Assembly: GCA_949361645.1 (NCBI GenBank)
Contig: OX442416.1
Coordinates: 1,794,983 to 1,858,982 of the forward strand
Origin: Spongilla lacustris
Lineage: Eukaryota; Porifera; Demospongiae; Spongillida; Spongillidae
Direction of reading: 5' to 3'
Length of the DNA: 64,000 bases
Position 1 is the first letter of the stretch; every line of letters starts with the position of its first letter. Shown piece after piece: positions 37,815 to 60,859 of this stretch. The notes under the pieces are model-generated. The model had not been told where the DNA came from. It worked only from the letters and a program-made list of their open reading frames with translations, and did not search any database. Both the position numbers and the translations under genes were made by a program.

Positions 37815-38030
37815 ACGTGTATACCATGCAGGGAATACGGTCCGGGGGGTGGGGGTGGGGTGGGGGGGGTGGGGGGGGGGGGGGACTGTATGTTCTAGCG
37901 AATTGACACCAGTGAATTGGTTTTGTACAGCCAGGGACCCTAGGTATTCCCTTAGGGAATACGGTCAGGGAATACGGTCCCCCGGACCAAAAATTGCCCC
38001 GGACCAAAAATTGCCCCGGACCGTATAGAT
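37815..38030. repeat. G-run cluster and 'ccggaccaaaaattgcc' tandem motif
   Basis: Long G/T-interrupted G-runs at about 37844-37884 are followed by near-tandem 'ccccggaccaaaaattg' units at 37978-38020. Similar 'ggtccgg' clusters lie at 62530-62655. Non-coding. Confidence 0.5.
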
Positions 38031-38350
38031 CCCTTGCCGTGTCATCCCGGGAAGGATCAAAGCATTAGCGGCCATATTGCTTTGGCCCAAAATGTGTGCG
38101 TTATGTTTTCATTACGTACGAATGATGTAATGATAACAACTTAAAAATCACGGCCTAATTAATTGTATTCATACGTTTATGCACGAATCGTATACTTAGA
38201 ATGGTTTTGGTTTGTTGCGGGCGTACAATTATAGTGTGAGATTTACGTCATCGTCGTCGTAGATACACAAATTTCTAAATAACACACATTTTGGTCCAAA
38301 ACAATATGGCCGCTAATGTTTTGATCCTTCCCGGGATGACACGGCAAGGG
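38031..38350. mobile_element. 320-bp MITE with CCCTTGCCGTG ends
   Basis: The terminal repeats run about 65 bases. They start CCCTTGCCGTGTCATCCCGG and continue through GCGGCCATATTG on both sides, separated by an AT-rich centre. I see no convincing target duplication. Confidence 0.7.
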
Positions 38351-38700
38351 CCACGGGGTCTATATGGTATACCCTATAACACTGGCAATTGTATAGCCAC
38401 TGGGGTCTACATGCACTATAACTAAAGGTTTAACTCCAACTGTTATACATGCAGGGTATTAATATTATGTCACTGCCTAGCTTGACACTCTACACTGTCT
38501 ACAGCTGCCTATACTGGTGCCTTTAAAAAAAAAACTTTACGGCAAAGTTTGCAGTGCATATGCTCTATAAACCATTGGCCCGACGCTTACAGAAAGCCAA
38601 GCCATGTACAACATGTACAACATGCAACTGCATGTATTTGACTTCCTCACGTTAAATTGAACGGGACTAAATTGTCCAACATCAACTGATGCCCATGTAA

Positions 38701-48693
<9,993 letters not shown>

Positions 48694-50364
48694 GGCCATG
48701 ACTGCATATATTGCATAGGTTGTTAGCCTTTTCATAATGCATATACATGTAAGCAAGTAGGAGAGTGTGCAATGATTGGAATTTGCCGGTAGAAGTATGT
48801 ACCAATGGATTTTGTAATATTTTTGAGTGCAAATGATAAGAGCAGGTGCAGTGCATAAACATTTTGTTGATGAAGGAATTAACAAACGTTCAGTCTTTAT
48901 AAATAGTAGGTCCTAAATTATACAATATGGTGGTTTGGAAGCAAGCTTTTAAGAATTGACATAAGGAGTAAGGCAGGCCGACATATAGAAACATAAAACG
49001 TTAGCAGACCCATAGCCAATCATCTTTGGTCTCCCAGAGTTTGTTCCAGACACATTAAATAGATATCACAATAACTCACTACACCAACACTTAGAGTGCT
49101 GCTGGCATCAGCTGTATTCCAATGAGGTCCAATACATTCCATAAATTTATACCTACACGGCTCAATGATAAATAGACATAGACCAATATTATGTGGAGGT
49201 AATGCTTGAAACATATCCAGTTCAAATTGAATTTTTTTTTTTTTAAATGAACGTGTCAGTTACAGTTTTTTTTAAACAACCATGAAGCTTTAATTTATTA
49301 TTTTTTAATTTTTACACATATATACATCACCTTAAAATAGTACATCTTTGGTGGATAAACATGCATCCAGAATGGCCCTGGCAATGGCTTGGACAAGGGT
49401 GAAGTTTAGCCTGCATATATTTCAGCCCAGACTTATCTCTTGTGGCAGGAAGAAGTGGTGGCAATGCAGGATGAAGTGGTGTGAGCTTCTTTTTATTATT
49501 TCATTATTGACAAAACAATTTATTAACAGCAATACATACACTAATTATTAACACACAACACAGGTTACAAGTTAGCAGGTGTCCTGGAAGGACACAGAAT
49601 GGGACAGCAGAGCTCTAAAGTTTGCCCTGACCAGGGTCAAGCTGAGTCTCCCATATAGACTGGCAATGGCTTGGGGCTTATATTAGAAAGGTTGTACCTT
49701 GTGGCCGGGTGAGAAGCCAATCGTGCCAATCGTCCCCCAACACATTTCCAACCAAGTTAATTATATTTTTCCTCACTCGCTTCAGTAAAGGTAATCGGAT
49801 TAGTTTTATCGTAATGATTTATATATTTATAAAATCAATAGAAATACACACTGTACATTTAAAAAAGGGATAGAAAGGTAGGAGCTGCAGAATGCAACGT
49901 TTAAATGAAATTCTGAGTGCTGATCTATCATCAAACCTTAAGCTATTAGATCTCAATTTTGCACACAATAGTCTGTTTCTGACAAAATTATTTCTGAGCG
50001 GCATTATTATTCATAACCCATTTATATGTATTACCACTTTCCAATATCCTGACTTTGAAAGGTCAGGATACATAGCTTTCCTGAAGTGATATCTTGCACA
50101 TTGCCTAAACTAGATATAATGCTCGGATGCAATCATAACTCTGGTCCTAAGGACAGCGTTCCATACTTATTGCATGCCACCCTCCCCCAACCAAATGAAG
50201 TGACATGCAGCATTCGATCAATATCCTCGAAAACATAATTTTTGTTAAAGGAAAGCACAAAATTATTTAATTCATTAAGTCTCGAGTTCTGAAAGAATTG
50301 TTTCACACAGAAACTGACACAGTACTAAGTAACTAAACTACAGCATCTTTGTTTTTTAGTCTAG
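48694..50364. other. Region between the convergent genes C and D
   Basis: 48694-49235 matches the 3' flank of A. The rest is AT-rich, with T- and A-runs near 49235-49320, and holds no frame with recognisable content. Confidence 0.5.
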
Positions 50365-50436
50365 CTATCTATCTCTGATGTTGGCTCCAGCACTATCATA
50401 CACAGCAGTATTTATGTCTTCATAGTTCTCCACATC

Positions 50437-50820
50437 CGTCTCCACATCATTGTACTGCACCTTCCCCACATCCGTGGACTGTGCCTTCCCCACATCCTTG
50501 TACGGTGCCTTCCCCACATCCTTCCCCACATCCTTGGATCGTGCCTTCTCCACATCCTTGTACTGTGCCTTCCCCACATCCATGTACCGTGCCTTCTCCA
50601 CATCCATGTACCGTGCCTTCTCCACATCATTGTACTGCACCTTCCCCACATCCTTGTACGGTGCCTTCCCCACATCCATGTACCGTGCCTTCCCCACATC
50701 CATGTACCGTGCCTTCTCCACATCATTGTACTGCACCTTCCCCACATCCATGTACGGTGCCTTCCCCACATCCATGTACGGTGCCTTCTCCACATCCTTC
50801 CCCACATCCTTGTACCGCAC
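50437..50820 (-). repeat. 24-bp coding minisatellite: Tyr octapeptide array in D tail
   Basis: The cytoplasmic tail holds 15 octapeptides of the form [AV]-x-Y-x-D-V-[GE]-K plus two half units (DVEK, DVGK) and a final partial unit. Thirteen octapeptides have Tyr and two have Ser instead (ARSKDVGK, AQSTDVGK). A higher-order unit of four (starting VQYNDVEK, then ARYMDV twice, then a YKDV unit) is present twice in tandem. All units keep frame. Because 24 is a multiple of three, other frames on both strands are also open and are artefacts. Confidence 0.93.
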
Positions 50821-50929
50821 ATTCTCCACACTACTTTCGCGTGCCTGGTACCTGACTACAGGAGCAGTACTAGTAGGGTTAGTATCCTCCTCTGCAGCAA
50901 CCCTGTCCTTCCTTCTCTTCAGTATTCTG

Positions 50930-51131
50930 TTGTAATGAAATATACAGTTCATACATGTAGCATCTTATCACGACATTTATATGTACAAGTATGGGTGCAC
51001 AATTGTATAAGCTCCTTACATGAATACCATGATGATTGCTAGCAGTATGAGCAGAAGACCAAGCAAAAGTCCACCTACCACACCTCCAGCAACAGAAGAG
51101 CTTGATTGTGAGGATGTGCTTGAGCTATGGG
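50930..51131 (-). CDS. Transmembrane exon of SRCR-D and following intron
   Basis: The exon (51020-51131) gives a Ser/Thr-rich stalk, AGGVVGGLLLGLLLILLAIIM and FM, leaving in phase 2 at GTAAGG. The 93-base intron ends at the acceptor before 50926, and the tail opens with the basic stop-transfer stretch LKRRKDR. Confidence 0.8.
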
Positions 51132-53891
51132 CTGTGAGGTAGCGAAAATGATTCATATAATATGGCATTCTTCTCCGCACTGTGCTTACTTGAACCAAAA
51201 GTCAGGTGGATGAGCAATGAGTCCAGCTGAATAGAAGTAATTCCCAATGTGACATTTACAAAAGAGTAGTAGTCAGAAGAACAATAAAAGTTGGTACCAC
51301 CACTGTAATAGTAGAGATAGTTGTATGTGCTGAGCATAAGGCTGGCATCCAGATAGCCACTGTCCTGTGCACAGACTAAGCCAATGGTGAGGTTTTGGTA
51401 GGCACCATTCGCTCCATACTGCTGAATACTGGATACAAATGTTCCACTGGGTATTCCCAACTGTCCATTGTAGTACAGCACAGAGGTAACATATGATCTG
51501 CTAATGTAGTACCACATGTACTCTGGACCAGGCAATGGTGTCCATGTTAACTGTAGTGATAGAGGACCTCCAACAGTCAGTGGTACCACCTGAGCAGCCC
51601 CTTCTGGTTCTTCAAACTGTACAACTACAGATATTGACATATATACACTGGAATTACAAATATAACGTATGGCAATATTATCATTACCAGATGATGCAGT
51701 CACCACGAACTTATGTCCAGCCAAAACAGGATACTGTCTTAATGAACTCAGGACTCTTGCCTCACACTTCTCCTGACGAAAGCTGGTAACCACACCCATA
51801 TGTTTGACTTCATACACACCAGCATCTGATTCAACAGTATTCATTATGGTCAGTGTAGTGCTGTCTGGACTTAGCATGACTCGACCTCCTGCTGAAATAG
51901 GATTGCCCTCAAAATACCAGGTGAGAGATCTCAAGAACTGGGTGACATATATCTCTGTAACATTTACACTCAAAACAATGCTTTGAGGTGGCACAAACAG
52001 TATGGCAGGATTGTGGCTTGATGTAATAAGACCTGCAGATTTAAAAATGAGTTAGCCTGCAGCGAATATAAGATAACTAACTTTGCACAACAATGTCAGC
52101 CTTTCCTACTCCAAGTACAGATACCCCATTACTCACAACACAGTAGTAATGTCCAATGGTAGGATGATTTAGACCTATGGTCACATTTGCATTGGAGGCC
52201 TGAGGGTTATTGGTGGTTATTACACTTGAATATATGGCTGCTTTCCAGGTGTAGGTCACTCCTGATGGCAGTGGAGGATTGGATTGGCAGTACAGAGTTA
52301 TAGTTGACCCAATACTAAAAGGACCAGTGGCTGGATCAGTGGTTACTGTGATGTCATAAGACATTTGATCTAAGAGATTGGGCAAAAGCTTTGGATTATT
52401 CCAAAGAATAAATATTATCCACCATTACCATTCAAACATGATACAACAGCATCCACTTCATGACCACAGTTGAGAGCACCAACTTTTCCAAATGTGCAGC
52501 CTCCAACATTGGGTTCACTTCCATTACATAATATGTTGCTAATAACTGGACCGGTGTATGTACGATATGACCCAGATGATATGATCACTCCTTTAAAAAT
52601 AAAGGTAGCAAGGTTACACAAGGCAGTATTTCTGTTTAATCAACCAACCTGTGGCATTTATTCCTATAGACCTGCACACAATCAGTGCTGCTGTCTTGTC
52701 TATTCCATTGACACACACACTTGCCCAGTATCCATCTCTCTTACATATTTTCAGCCTTCCTTGTCTGGTAGATGGTCCATCAGCTAACTGCACATCACCA
52801 CTTGAGCACTCTGGGACATTTGTGGTGGGACCAAGGCATGTCACCCCTGCACTGTTGTTTGAAGTGCTAGAGAGTGTGACTCCAATCTGATTGAGTGAAT
52901 TATAGTTTGTTGCTCTTGGGATTGAGGAATAAGAGCATTGTCCAATGGAAGCTTCATTTCCTGTGCAGTGTATGTTGTAGATTTCAAGTAATGTTGTTCC
53001 TTTACCAAAGTGAGATCCTCCATATGGGACTGCCCCTGTGGTGATTGAACCAGATTCATTTACATATGATGACTGATGAGCAGTCATTGTATCAATTACG
53101 TATGATCATGTAATAGTTAATTATGTTGACATTCACATTGTATTAAGTAATTCTGAACATGGATGTGTGCGTAAATGCATCCTCAAACATATACATATAT
53201 ACATGTAGCTCACATTGTAATAATTTGCATTCATTTCCTTACATTGATAAGGATATCCCAGCTGTCTGCACACCACCAGTGCATCATAGTAGCTCCACCC
53301 ACTGTCATAGATGGCCACCCACACTCCACCACGGCATACTTCAACACGCCCTTCATATGTAGTACTACCATCAGCCAGACGTACTTGGCCCTCTGTGCAG
53401 TTTGAGCCCACTGTGTATTGGATATATGATACAAACATGATTACCCGGTACTTATAAACATAGGGCAGTATTTATCAGTTACCATAGCAACGAACACCTC
53501 CATAGAAATGTCCATAGCCGGAACCCATTGTATAACGGCAACCTGACAGGTTTGTTTCGTTCTCTTGGCAATCGATTTGGTATATCAGCAGTGATCCTGT
53601 TCCATATCCGTAATACGGCAAGTGGTAGTAGTAGTAGGGGGAACCATAGTATTGAGGTACTCCATCTGTGCAGAGGTACTCAGAATGAGTATTTGCACAA
53701 GTTGCACTGCATAATTCCTTACATGCAGTACTTCCAAACATCTGCCTGCAGGCAATGCTTGGTGCATATATATATGTCCCAACTATATGTCACATAAAAA
53801 GATGTCCTTGAGCCACTGATGCACATCTCCAGCCTTCCTTCAGTTAGGGTGTAGCCATCAGCCAAGTGTACACTTCCTGATATGCATGGTG

Positions 53892-56024
53892 CTGTCCAGA
53901 GAATGGAATTAATATAATTGGAACGATAGGCAAAAACCATTAAAGCAACAAAAAAAAGAACCTTGCTGTAATACACATATTAAAAATATACCAGTTTTAT
54001 TGCGTGCATAAACATACTTCAATGAGGGATTGTTTCTACCAATTTGTACATGATACACTAAGAGTGCTTAAAGCAATAATCGAATTGTGGATCAGTATCA
54101 ATTGAGAGCCACTACAAATAGATGTAAGTGTAAATTGATAGACCTGTGTAGGGTGTGTAGGTTCAATTCAAAGTCAATTAAAATACACACACACATGTAG
54201 TATCAGTTTTATTTAGTGAAGAACATACATTTGCCAGCAAGGGTAAACCTCCAATCCTCAGCTCCGCCCCCAATGGTTGTAACAAGTCTTCCTTAACATA
54301 CGTAACAGTGAAGCATGTAACCCTAAGACTGCATGGAGCAACCAATCCTAAGCTGCTAGGTACACGTATGCCATTCTATGAAAGAAGATTTGTGTATGTG
54401 CCCTAAGTCTATGTTTCATTGAGTGGATTCACCTGAGAGGTTCATGCTGTCCCTGGTGAATGAATGAATGTCTGGCACTGGAGACAGACTCACCGATGTA
54501 CTGCTTACGAGAGTTTTCTGTCACCATTCTGCAGCATCACTTTTGAGAACTTTGTATCCATCAAAGGTGTATGGTGTGTTTATTATAATTTATTGTACAC
54601 ATGTAATGATTCATTTATACAGTCAGATTTGCATCAATCGAAAATTTGTTTATTATTTAGATTCATACCATGAATTGATAGATATTTTGAAAAACCCCAT
54701 TTCAATTCCAAAACGTTACACATCACTGGAACAAATGATAATTAATAATGAAATAATTAAATTTATTATATATACAATGTACAAGATCTGTATACAGTAC
54801 TGTCTGGAGAGTCAAGTTAAAAGCATTCATGTGCACGCCACATTGTGGATGCCATCTGCATTACATACATTATGCATTACATTATATTGCTGTGAATACA
54901 ACTCACAAACAATGAAATGGACAACGCTCACAATGTAGCACATGCAATAAGGCACTGGACAGTACTGTAGTTCCATATATTTGAAAAAGTTTTCCTCCTT
55001 ATTTAAGGAGCATGGTCCTTACATAAGGACGATGTTGAGGTATTAAAATATTGGCAACAGCTCAGTAGCTCATGTATAATTTTCATTGATTGAAAGCAGA
55101 TTTGGTCACATGACTAAATCAATTTTTTTTTACAATCATCTGTTTTGCAAATCCTTATGGGGAAATCGAAGGCATCAAGTTGGAATCTGTAACATTTGAA
55201 TGGCAAAGCAGTACCATAGAATTGCATATTTCTTGTACTGCAAGTTGACAGCGACAATGCCAATGGTACAAACTGTGCTTAGTGAGGTCAGAGATGACTG
55301 CCGAATCAATTAGATATTTTTAATAAATGAAATTCTTTCAAAGCATGGAGAAACTTCAATGCCTGATAACATATAAGTCACAGGCCTGTGTAAAATACTT
55401 AGTCGTTCATAATTTTGTTGATATGCTTGTCAATATAAAAAAAAAAAGATCAATTCCACCACTAAAATAGGGGAGTGAGTTATTAAATTCAGTACAAGCT
55501 AGCTGTTCTTGATACAATTTATATCATCTAAGTTTAAAAAGAAGTGACCTCCGTACAATCGTAAAATAAAATAAACTGCTCTTATAGTTACTGAGTCTTC
55601 TACATGGTAAATACAGTTCAAAAACGCACGTAACCATGTTCAAATAAGGATGGCAAGCTGAAGATTAAACGTTAAAATCAAATTTTCATTTATTGGAAAT
55701 AAAAATTTTGCAATACACATACATTAATGTTGGACTGGTGGTACATATTGTGCAGGAATACATGTACATGCACATAGAGTCTGAAGTGGCAGGCACAGAC
55801 GTGCCAGTATCAGGCCTTCTTTTACAAATGCAATTCCTGCTATATTTGCGAATAGCATTTGATGAAATAGCGGAGGTCAATATTTTAAATAACAAATCCA
55901 CACAGTACGAGAGAATTTTTTCTTATTAGAAAGTGGGGTCGGGGCACCCATACACAGACATGCCTTACCAGCCACATAACAGTGACTATATTGCTAGCTT
56001 GCAAGTTGTGTATTAATCACCCAC
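53892..56024 (-). other. SRCR4-SRCR5 intron of D
   Basis: 55330-56024 matches 29160-29859 of B. The remainder is AT-rich with no recognised gene; the 156-codon plus-strand frame at 54468-54938 has no domain signal. Confidence 0.5.
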
Positions 56025-57706
56025 CTTGACATGTCACTCCACTCTCTTGTCCTCTGTGGCAGTGATGAACTCCAACAGAATATGGAAGTGAACAACTTAG
56101 CAAACTGCTTTCAGTACCAGTGCAGGATGGGTTATCCAATACAAATGGATCTTGACTTGGTCCAAATGAAGCAACTGTATGCACCACTGCACCTAAAATA
56201 TGAGAATATTATTTAGAGTACAAAGAGCTCCAATCTCTATACCTGATCTTGAATAATTCAGCCCTCTGCAAACAACTTCAGCTACTCCATAAGACTGAAC
56301 ATTGCACACAGATCCCCATATGCTGACTCCAGGACTGGTCTGTACACACAGCTCAATTCTCCCTTCTTGTGCTGTTGAGCCTCCAGTCAAACGAACTGAT
56401 CCTGGTTGCAGCCTACAAGAAAAGAGTACAAAATGAATAATTTCATGGAACATTTAAAAAACACGATGTATTGCATTCCTACTAGGGCTCACAAAGATGT
56501 AATTTTAATGCTGAAATAATGCTCACCAATATAATTATGGTATTTTAGCTATTTATTTGCATATCTAAATCATGAAATTGCCAAATTCAAATTACATTAC
56601 TTGGGACTTGCCTTCATTAATTGGGTAGTTTTCACATCTTAAGCCAGCACTGTTGCGATCATTATAGTTGCTATTGGTGATTGTACATCCCCATATAGAT
56701 AGCTCATTTCCATTGCAGGATATGTATTCAATTAGAACAATACCAGTCCTCAGTCCAAACGTATTATTAATATAGATGAATACAGCTGCAGTTAGTGTAT
56801 AGAGGACAATAATGGACATTAGACAAGGATACTGGACATTGTAATTATCTGACCTGGATATTGAAATCCTAGCTGTCTGCAGACAACTTGACCATCTAGG
56901 GAGTTCCACCCACTCCCTCCATACACTGTCCCCCACACTCCATTGCGGCACACCTCCACACGTCCTTCATTCCCATCACTGCCATTAACTAGACGTACAC
57001 TTTGTCCACTGCATGATGCTATTAACAGATACATGTTTGAATCACTAACATCATAATTAAGTTGATCTTTTGCTGACTTGTTGTTGGTTGTACAATTTCG
57101 CCTCTGCAACTGACTCCTGCTCTTGATGAGAGATCACATGATCCATAACAGCAAGAGGTTGAACATCCACTGATGTTGCTTTCGTATGCATAGCAATTGA
57201 TTCCACGAGGATATGTTTGCATAACAGGATATCGAGTATAGTGATAGCTGTTTGGCGTAGCACCTTTAAGAGTATGATATCTCGATCATCAAATGGCACA
57301 AACATTGCTTAGGTACTTACTGGTGAAAGGAAACCCTAACTGTCTACAAACCACCATTGCCGCCCTGTAGTTGAATGCGTAACCACTGCACACTCCACTC
57401 CACTGCCCATTGTAGCATATTTCCACATTTCCTTCTGTGCTTACATCACCACCAGTCAAACGAACTTGGTTGTTAATGCAAAGTGACACTAAATGAACAG
57501 AACCTTATTGTCATGCAGGCTGCCTGCACACATAGACATCTGCTTACTTGAACACTGAACACCGGCATCATAGCCATGACTGCAGGAAGAGTAGTCCCCT
57601 ATCAGGCTTTGGTAGTCACATTAGAACAAAGACAACTCTGTACCCCGGCAGTTTACATTGTTCATGTAAATAGCTCCATCTCCAGATGGAGAGTGTGTGT
57701 ATGTAG

Positions 57707-58659
57707 CTTTATGATAAAAATAAACAAAAAAACCTGATACATCTACACGCAGAAGTGATTGAACACATTTTTCTATTGCACAGACATGGCTGTAGACTTT
57801 CCTAAAAAATATAAATATATATATATATTCAATGTATTGCCTCAAGTTGCCATGCATATCCTAATTTCAATATCATTTTGAAGAAAACAACATGTTCTTT
57901 CAATGTATCAGATGTCACATTCCATTTTAGACCTGTCAGCAAAAAAAAAAGGTGTTTGGAAACTAGAACTAACAAAAGCTAAAAGATGAATATTTAGGTG
58001 ACACACACAGGATGTAAATGTACTAAAAGCTCTGATATGAAGCTTCTACTTATCATATACACTCTCATTTGTCGGTAACAATATCAGGTATAGACTACAT
58101 AGCGTGCCACTCCGTTACGTTCTGGTTTCCAGGCTATTGTGATTTTTAAAGGGCTGCATGTGTTTCATCGCAAATTTGCATTCGCCATGACCATTGTACG
58201 TTACATGCGCCGGTTTAGGCCTTAGTTTCTTAATTTACCATCATCTCTAAAAGCTTGCAGTAAGGCATTCAACTTTGATGGGTAATAATACTAGCATACG
58301 GCCAATCAAAATAATTGGGAACGAATCGCTCTATTACGACCGCGGGTTAGCATTTTAGATTTACGTATAAATACTACATATCTCGCAGTTTACAGAACTA
58401 AAATATAGTACTAACCAATGAATAACCAATAAGAGTAAGCTGTTTAGCAATTTCACAGAGTGAGCGCTGAACTCTCCACAGAAATGTATAGCTCACGTGC
58501 GCCGATCATACGCTAATTATCGTTAATTATATTCATATCAGGTTCGAGGGGGGGGGGGGGGGGGGGGGGAGCCCTGTATCCGCCACTGCTTCTCTCGCTT
58601 CCCCCCGTAAATAAAAATATTAAACCTCCACAGAACACAGCCGCGCCGTGCAAACTCAC
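57707..58659 (-). other. SRCR1 intron of D
   Basis: The part near 57707-58090 matches the B intron. A G-run of about 23 bases lies at 58548-58570 next to 'agccctgtatccgccactgc', a repeat end. No gene is seen. Confidence 0.5.
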
Positions 58660-58879
58660 TAGCTCCGGATGCCGAATATCCCAATTGTCTGCACACCACC
58701 GCGGCATCATTGTTGTCCCATCCAGATCTGCACACCGTGCCCCACTCCCCTCCAATGCAGACTTCCACCCTTCCATAGTAATTCCATCCTCCATTCAGTC
58801 GAACAGACCCATGATAGCAACCAGTAAAGGCAAGTGCTGGCAGCCGATGCAAAACAGCAAGGAAAAAAGGATGAAGCAA

Positions 58880-59319
58880 AAAAAATGCCGCCCTATATTA
58901 GCTAAGGGATTGCGCAGTGGAATTGCACCCGCGGTGCTGTACAGACACTCTACGTAGCACCAAACGGCACCAAACGGGCACCCGTAACAAAATCGAACAG
59001 CCGAGTCCCGAGTCCGCTTCGCTGACGGGGCGCCTTCGGCGCCATACTGCGCGCTTTGCGCGCCACATTAACCAATTGATGCCTAAATAAAGTTTATTGG
59101 GTAAAGGTGATTTGATCTCATATATGTGGCCACAAAAAATCTGTGTGGCAGGAAGGGATAATCTAACAACACCCACTGAAGCCATGTTCATGAAGAACTT
59201 CAAATTGGTATAATTTTTCATTGGTTTGTAGTCACCTCACTCAAAATACCTTGGAAACAGTAAACAACTACTATTTGCGTCTACAGGAATTAATCGGTTA
59301 ATTAAACCGCCTATGGTCC
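58880..59319. repeat. GC-rich upstream segment of D shared with B
   Basis: 58930-59070 matches 33480-33605, with 'cgggcacccgtaacaaaatc' in both. No coding frame is shared between the two copies. Confidence 0.5.
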
Positions 59320-59660
59320 AGAGCGTTTGAGCGATTCTATAACGTAAAGCATTTTATAACGTTTTATTAGTGGAAATCCATTATAATATATGTATTATTT
59401 TAGACTGACTGACAAACATCACGAAAACAGCAATCACACACACTAGAAAGAACGCCCTCTTCACGACAGCAGCAATGAATGAGTGCGACTCTCTAGTTGC
59501 AGCACAAAGGCGGTGCCGGGTGACCTACAGCGTATGCTGAAAACAAAAATATTAGTCTTAAAGTATAAACTTCCATCACTGCCTCCAACCCTTGCCTCAT
59601 GTTGCCATGCATGATCAATTAACAGAGGTTAAATTGGTACAATACAGTCCTTAACGTTCA
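59320..59660 (-). promoter_or_regulatory. Upstream block of gene D, possible first exon
   Basis: Counterpart of 33606-33980. The shared hydrophobic minus-strand frame (FFLVCVIAVFVMF) persists, but no initiation codon is obvious. A promoter or first-exon role for B/D is inferred only from position and conservation. Confidence 0.25.
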
Positions 59661-60850
59661 TTAATTAGAGAGTTATGGCTTTCAAAGACAATATTTGCAA
59701 ATAGTAGGGATGGTTGCAAAGTCCTTTTCATATCTCACATATTCTTAAGAAGTTGTATTGCACAGTTTTCAATTTATGTCTGTGCACAGTATCTAGGCTG
59801 TGATAAGAAAAAGCAAATAGATTTAAGGCTTCAAAGCTTATTCCCAAACAGATGAGGATCTTAAAAACTTGGCAAAACCATTGAACATCGCTGGAATGCT
59901 AAAATGGTGAAACGTAACAAATTCTCTACCATGCAGTATAAAGGCATGACCCACTGGCCCGGCACACCCCAGACAACCTAAAAAAATGATTGAAACAAGT
60001 TATTTCAATCTGTATAACATCCACCCTGGCTTTGTACAAGAATAATACATATGGGACAGTGTCCAGCAAAATCAGATTTTCAGGTTTACAATTTTTCCCC
60101 CCCGTGAACTGCAAAAAGCCTCTACCCTTATTATCAAAAATTGTACTATCTGTGATAATGTTATAAGGCACTGAATTTATAATTTAGACATACATTTCAG
60201 TGTGGGTGTTACTTTTCTTTTGCTTTTCCTGAAAATTTGAAAATGTATCACAAGGGTGATTTTGCTGGATACTGACTGTTCCATACTTAAGTAACCCTAA
60301 CACTTGAAGTGAGGTGCCCAGGGCTTAAGGGGCCTGGGCCAATAGTAGTAGATCATGTGCAATTTAAGGCCAAAAAGTAGGTTAGAGGTAATCAACAAAT
60401 GTAAGGAACCTCTAACAGATTGTATAAATTAAGTAATTCGAGCGTTTATAACTTGTGCATATATATGGAATGTTGCAATAGATTTAGACTCTTGTGGATT
60501 TATATGTATATAGCACGAAAATCAAATGGCTATATCTTCTAAACTGTTAAAACTATCGACTTAGTATTTGTAGCACTTCATTTCTCTTTGTGAAAATTTA
60601 TAATGTCTTGCACAAGCACATTATGAGGTCCGATACACTGTAAAGTTCAAAACCATCACCCCTTCAAAGGAGCATTCAACAAAGAGCATTCAAATCACCT
60701 CATGTAAAGAGCACTATTGATCTGTTTTGTTAATTTTTACTTTATTTGTTACAGAGATATACCGGCCCCTGTGCAAAGTTTATGCACACTTTCCAGCCAC
60801 TCAGTTCTTGCTAATAATTTCCAACATACATTAAATTAGACATTATTTTT
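59661..60850. other. Repeat-bearing region without a supported gene
   Basis: 60530-60830 is related to one arm of the palindrome at 45511-46158 ('ttacagagatat', 'gcacttcat'). Nothing else is recognised. Confidence 0.4.
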
Positions 60851-60859
60851 CTAACTATT

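Larger units (their letters stand above)
50365..58836 (-). pseudogene. SRCR-D: complete but interrupted receptor with Tyr-repeat tail
   Basis: Minus-strand exons: SRCR1 58660-58836, 57548-57706; SRCR2 57321-57488, 57078-57263; SRCR3 56854-57018, 56612-56785; SRCR4 56243-56412, 56025-56192; SRCR5 53723-53891, 53483-53665; SRCR6 53243-53410; SRCR6 end plus SRCR7 start 52649-53035; SRCR7 end 52429-52590; Ig-like 52082-52369, 51688-52032; third ectodomain 51190-51624; transmembrane 51020-51131; tail 50365-50926. Three lesions: CAA to TAA in SRCR1 (57621-57623), a 1-base loss at the start of SRCR4 (near 56405), and a 4-base gain in a TA run of SRCR5 (near 53765). Everything from SRCR6 to the tail is open. 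It may be a recent pseudogene, a null allele, or a gene with assembly errors. The first SRCR frame extends up to an ATG at 58879 ([17 protein letters not shown]), which could itself be a signal peptide. Alternatively, an acceptor lies at 58837. Confidence 0.75.

Noticed and set aside
50412..50935. Long plus- and minus-strand frames over the tail repeat (Pro/His/Ser-rich and Trp/Met/Arg-rich)
   Set aside because: A 24-base repeat keeps all frames open. Only the minus frame joined to the transmembrane exon makes sense.
51124..51994. A single 289-codon exon covering Ig2 and the third ectodomain in D
   Set aside because: It is open by chance across a short intron. The acceptor at 51625 and the donor at 51687 match the boundaries in A and C in phase, so two exons are more likely, although intron retention would also stay in frame.
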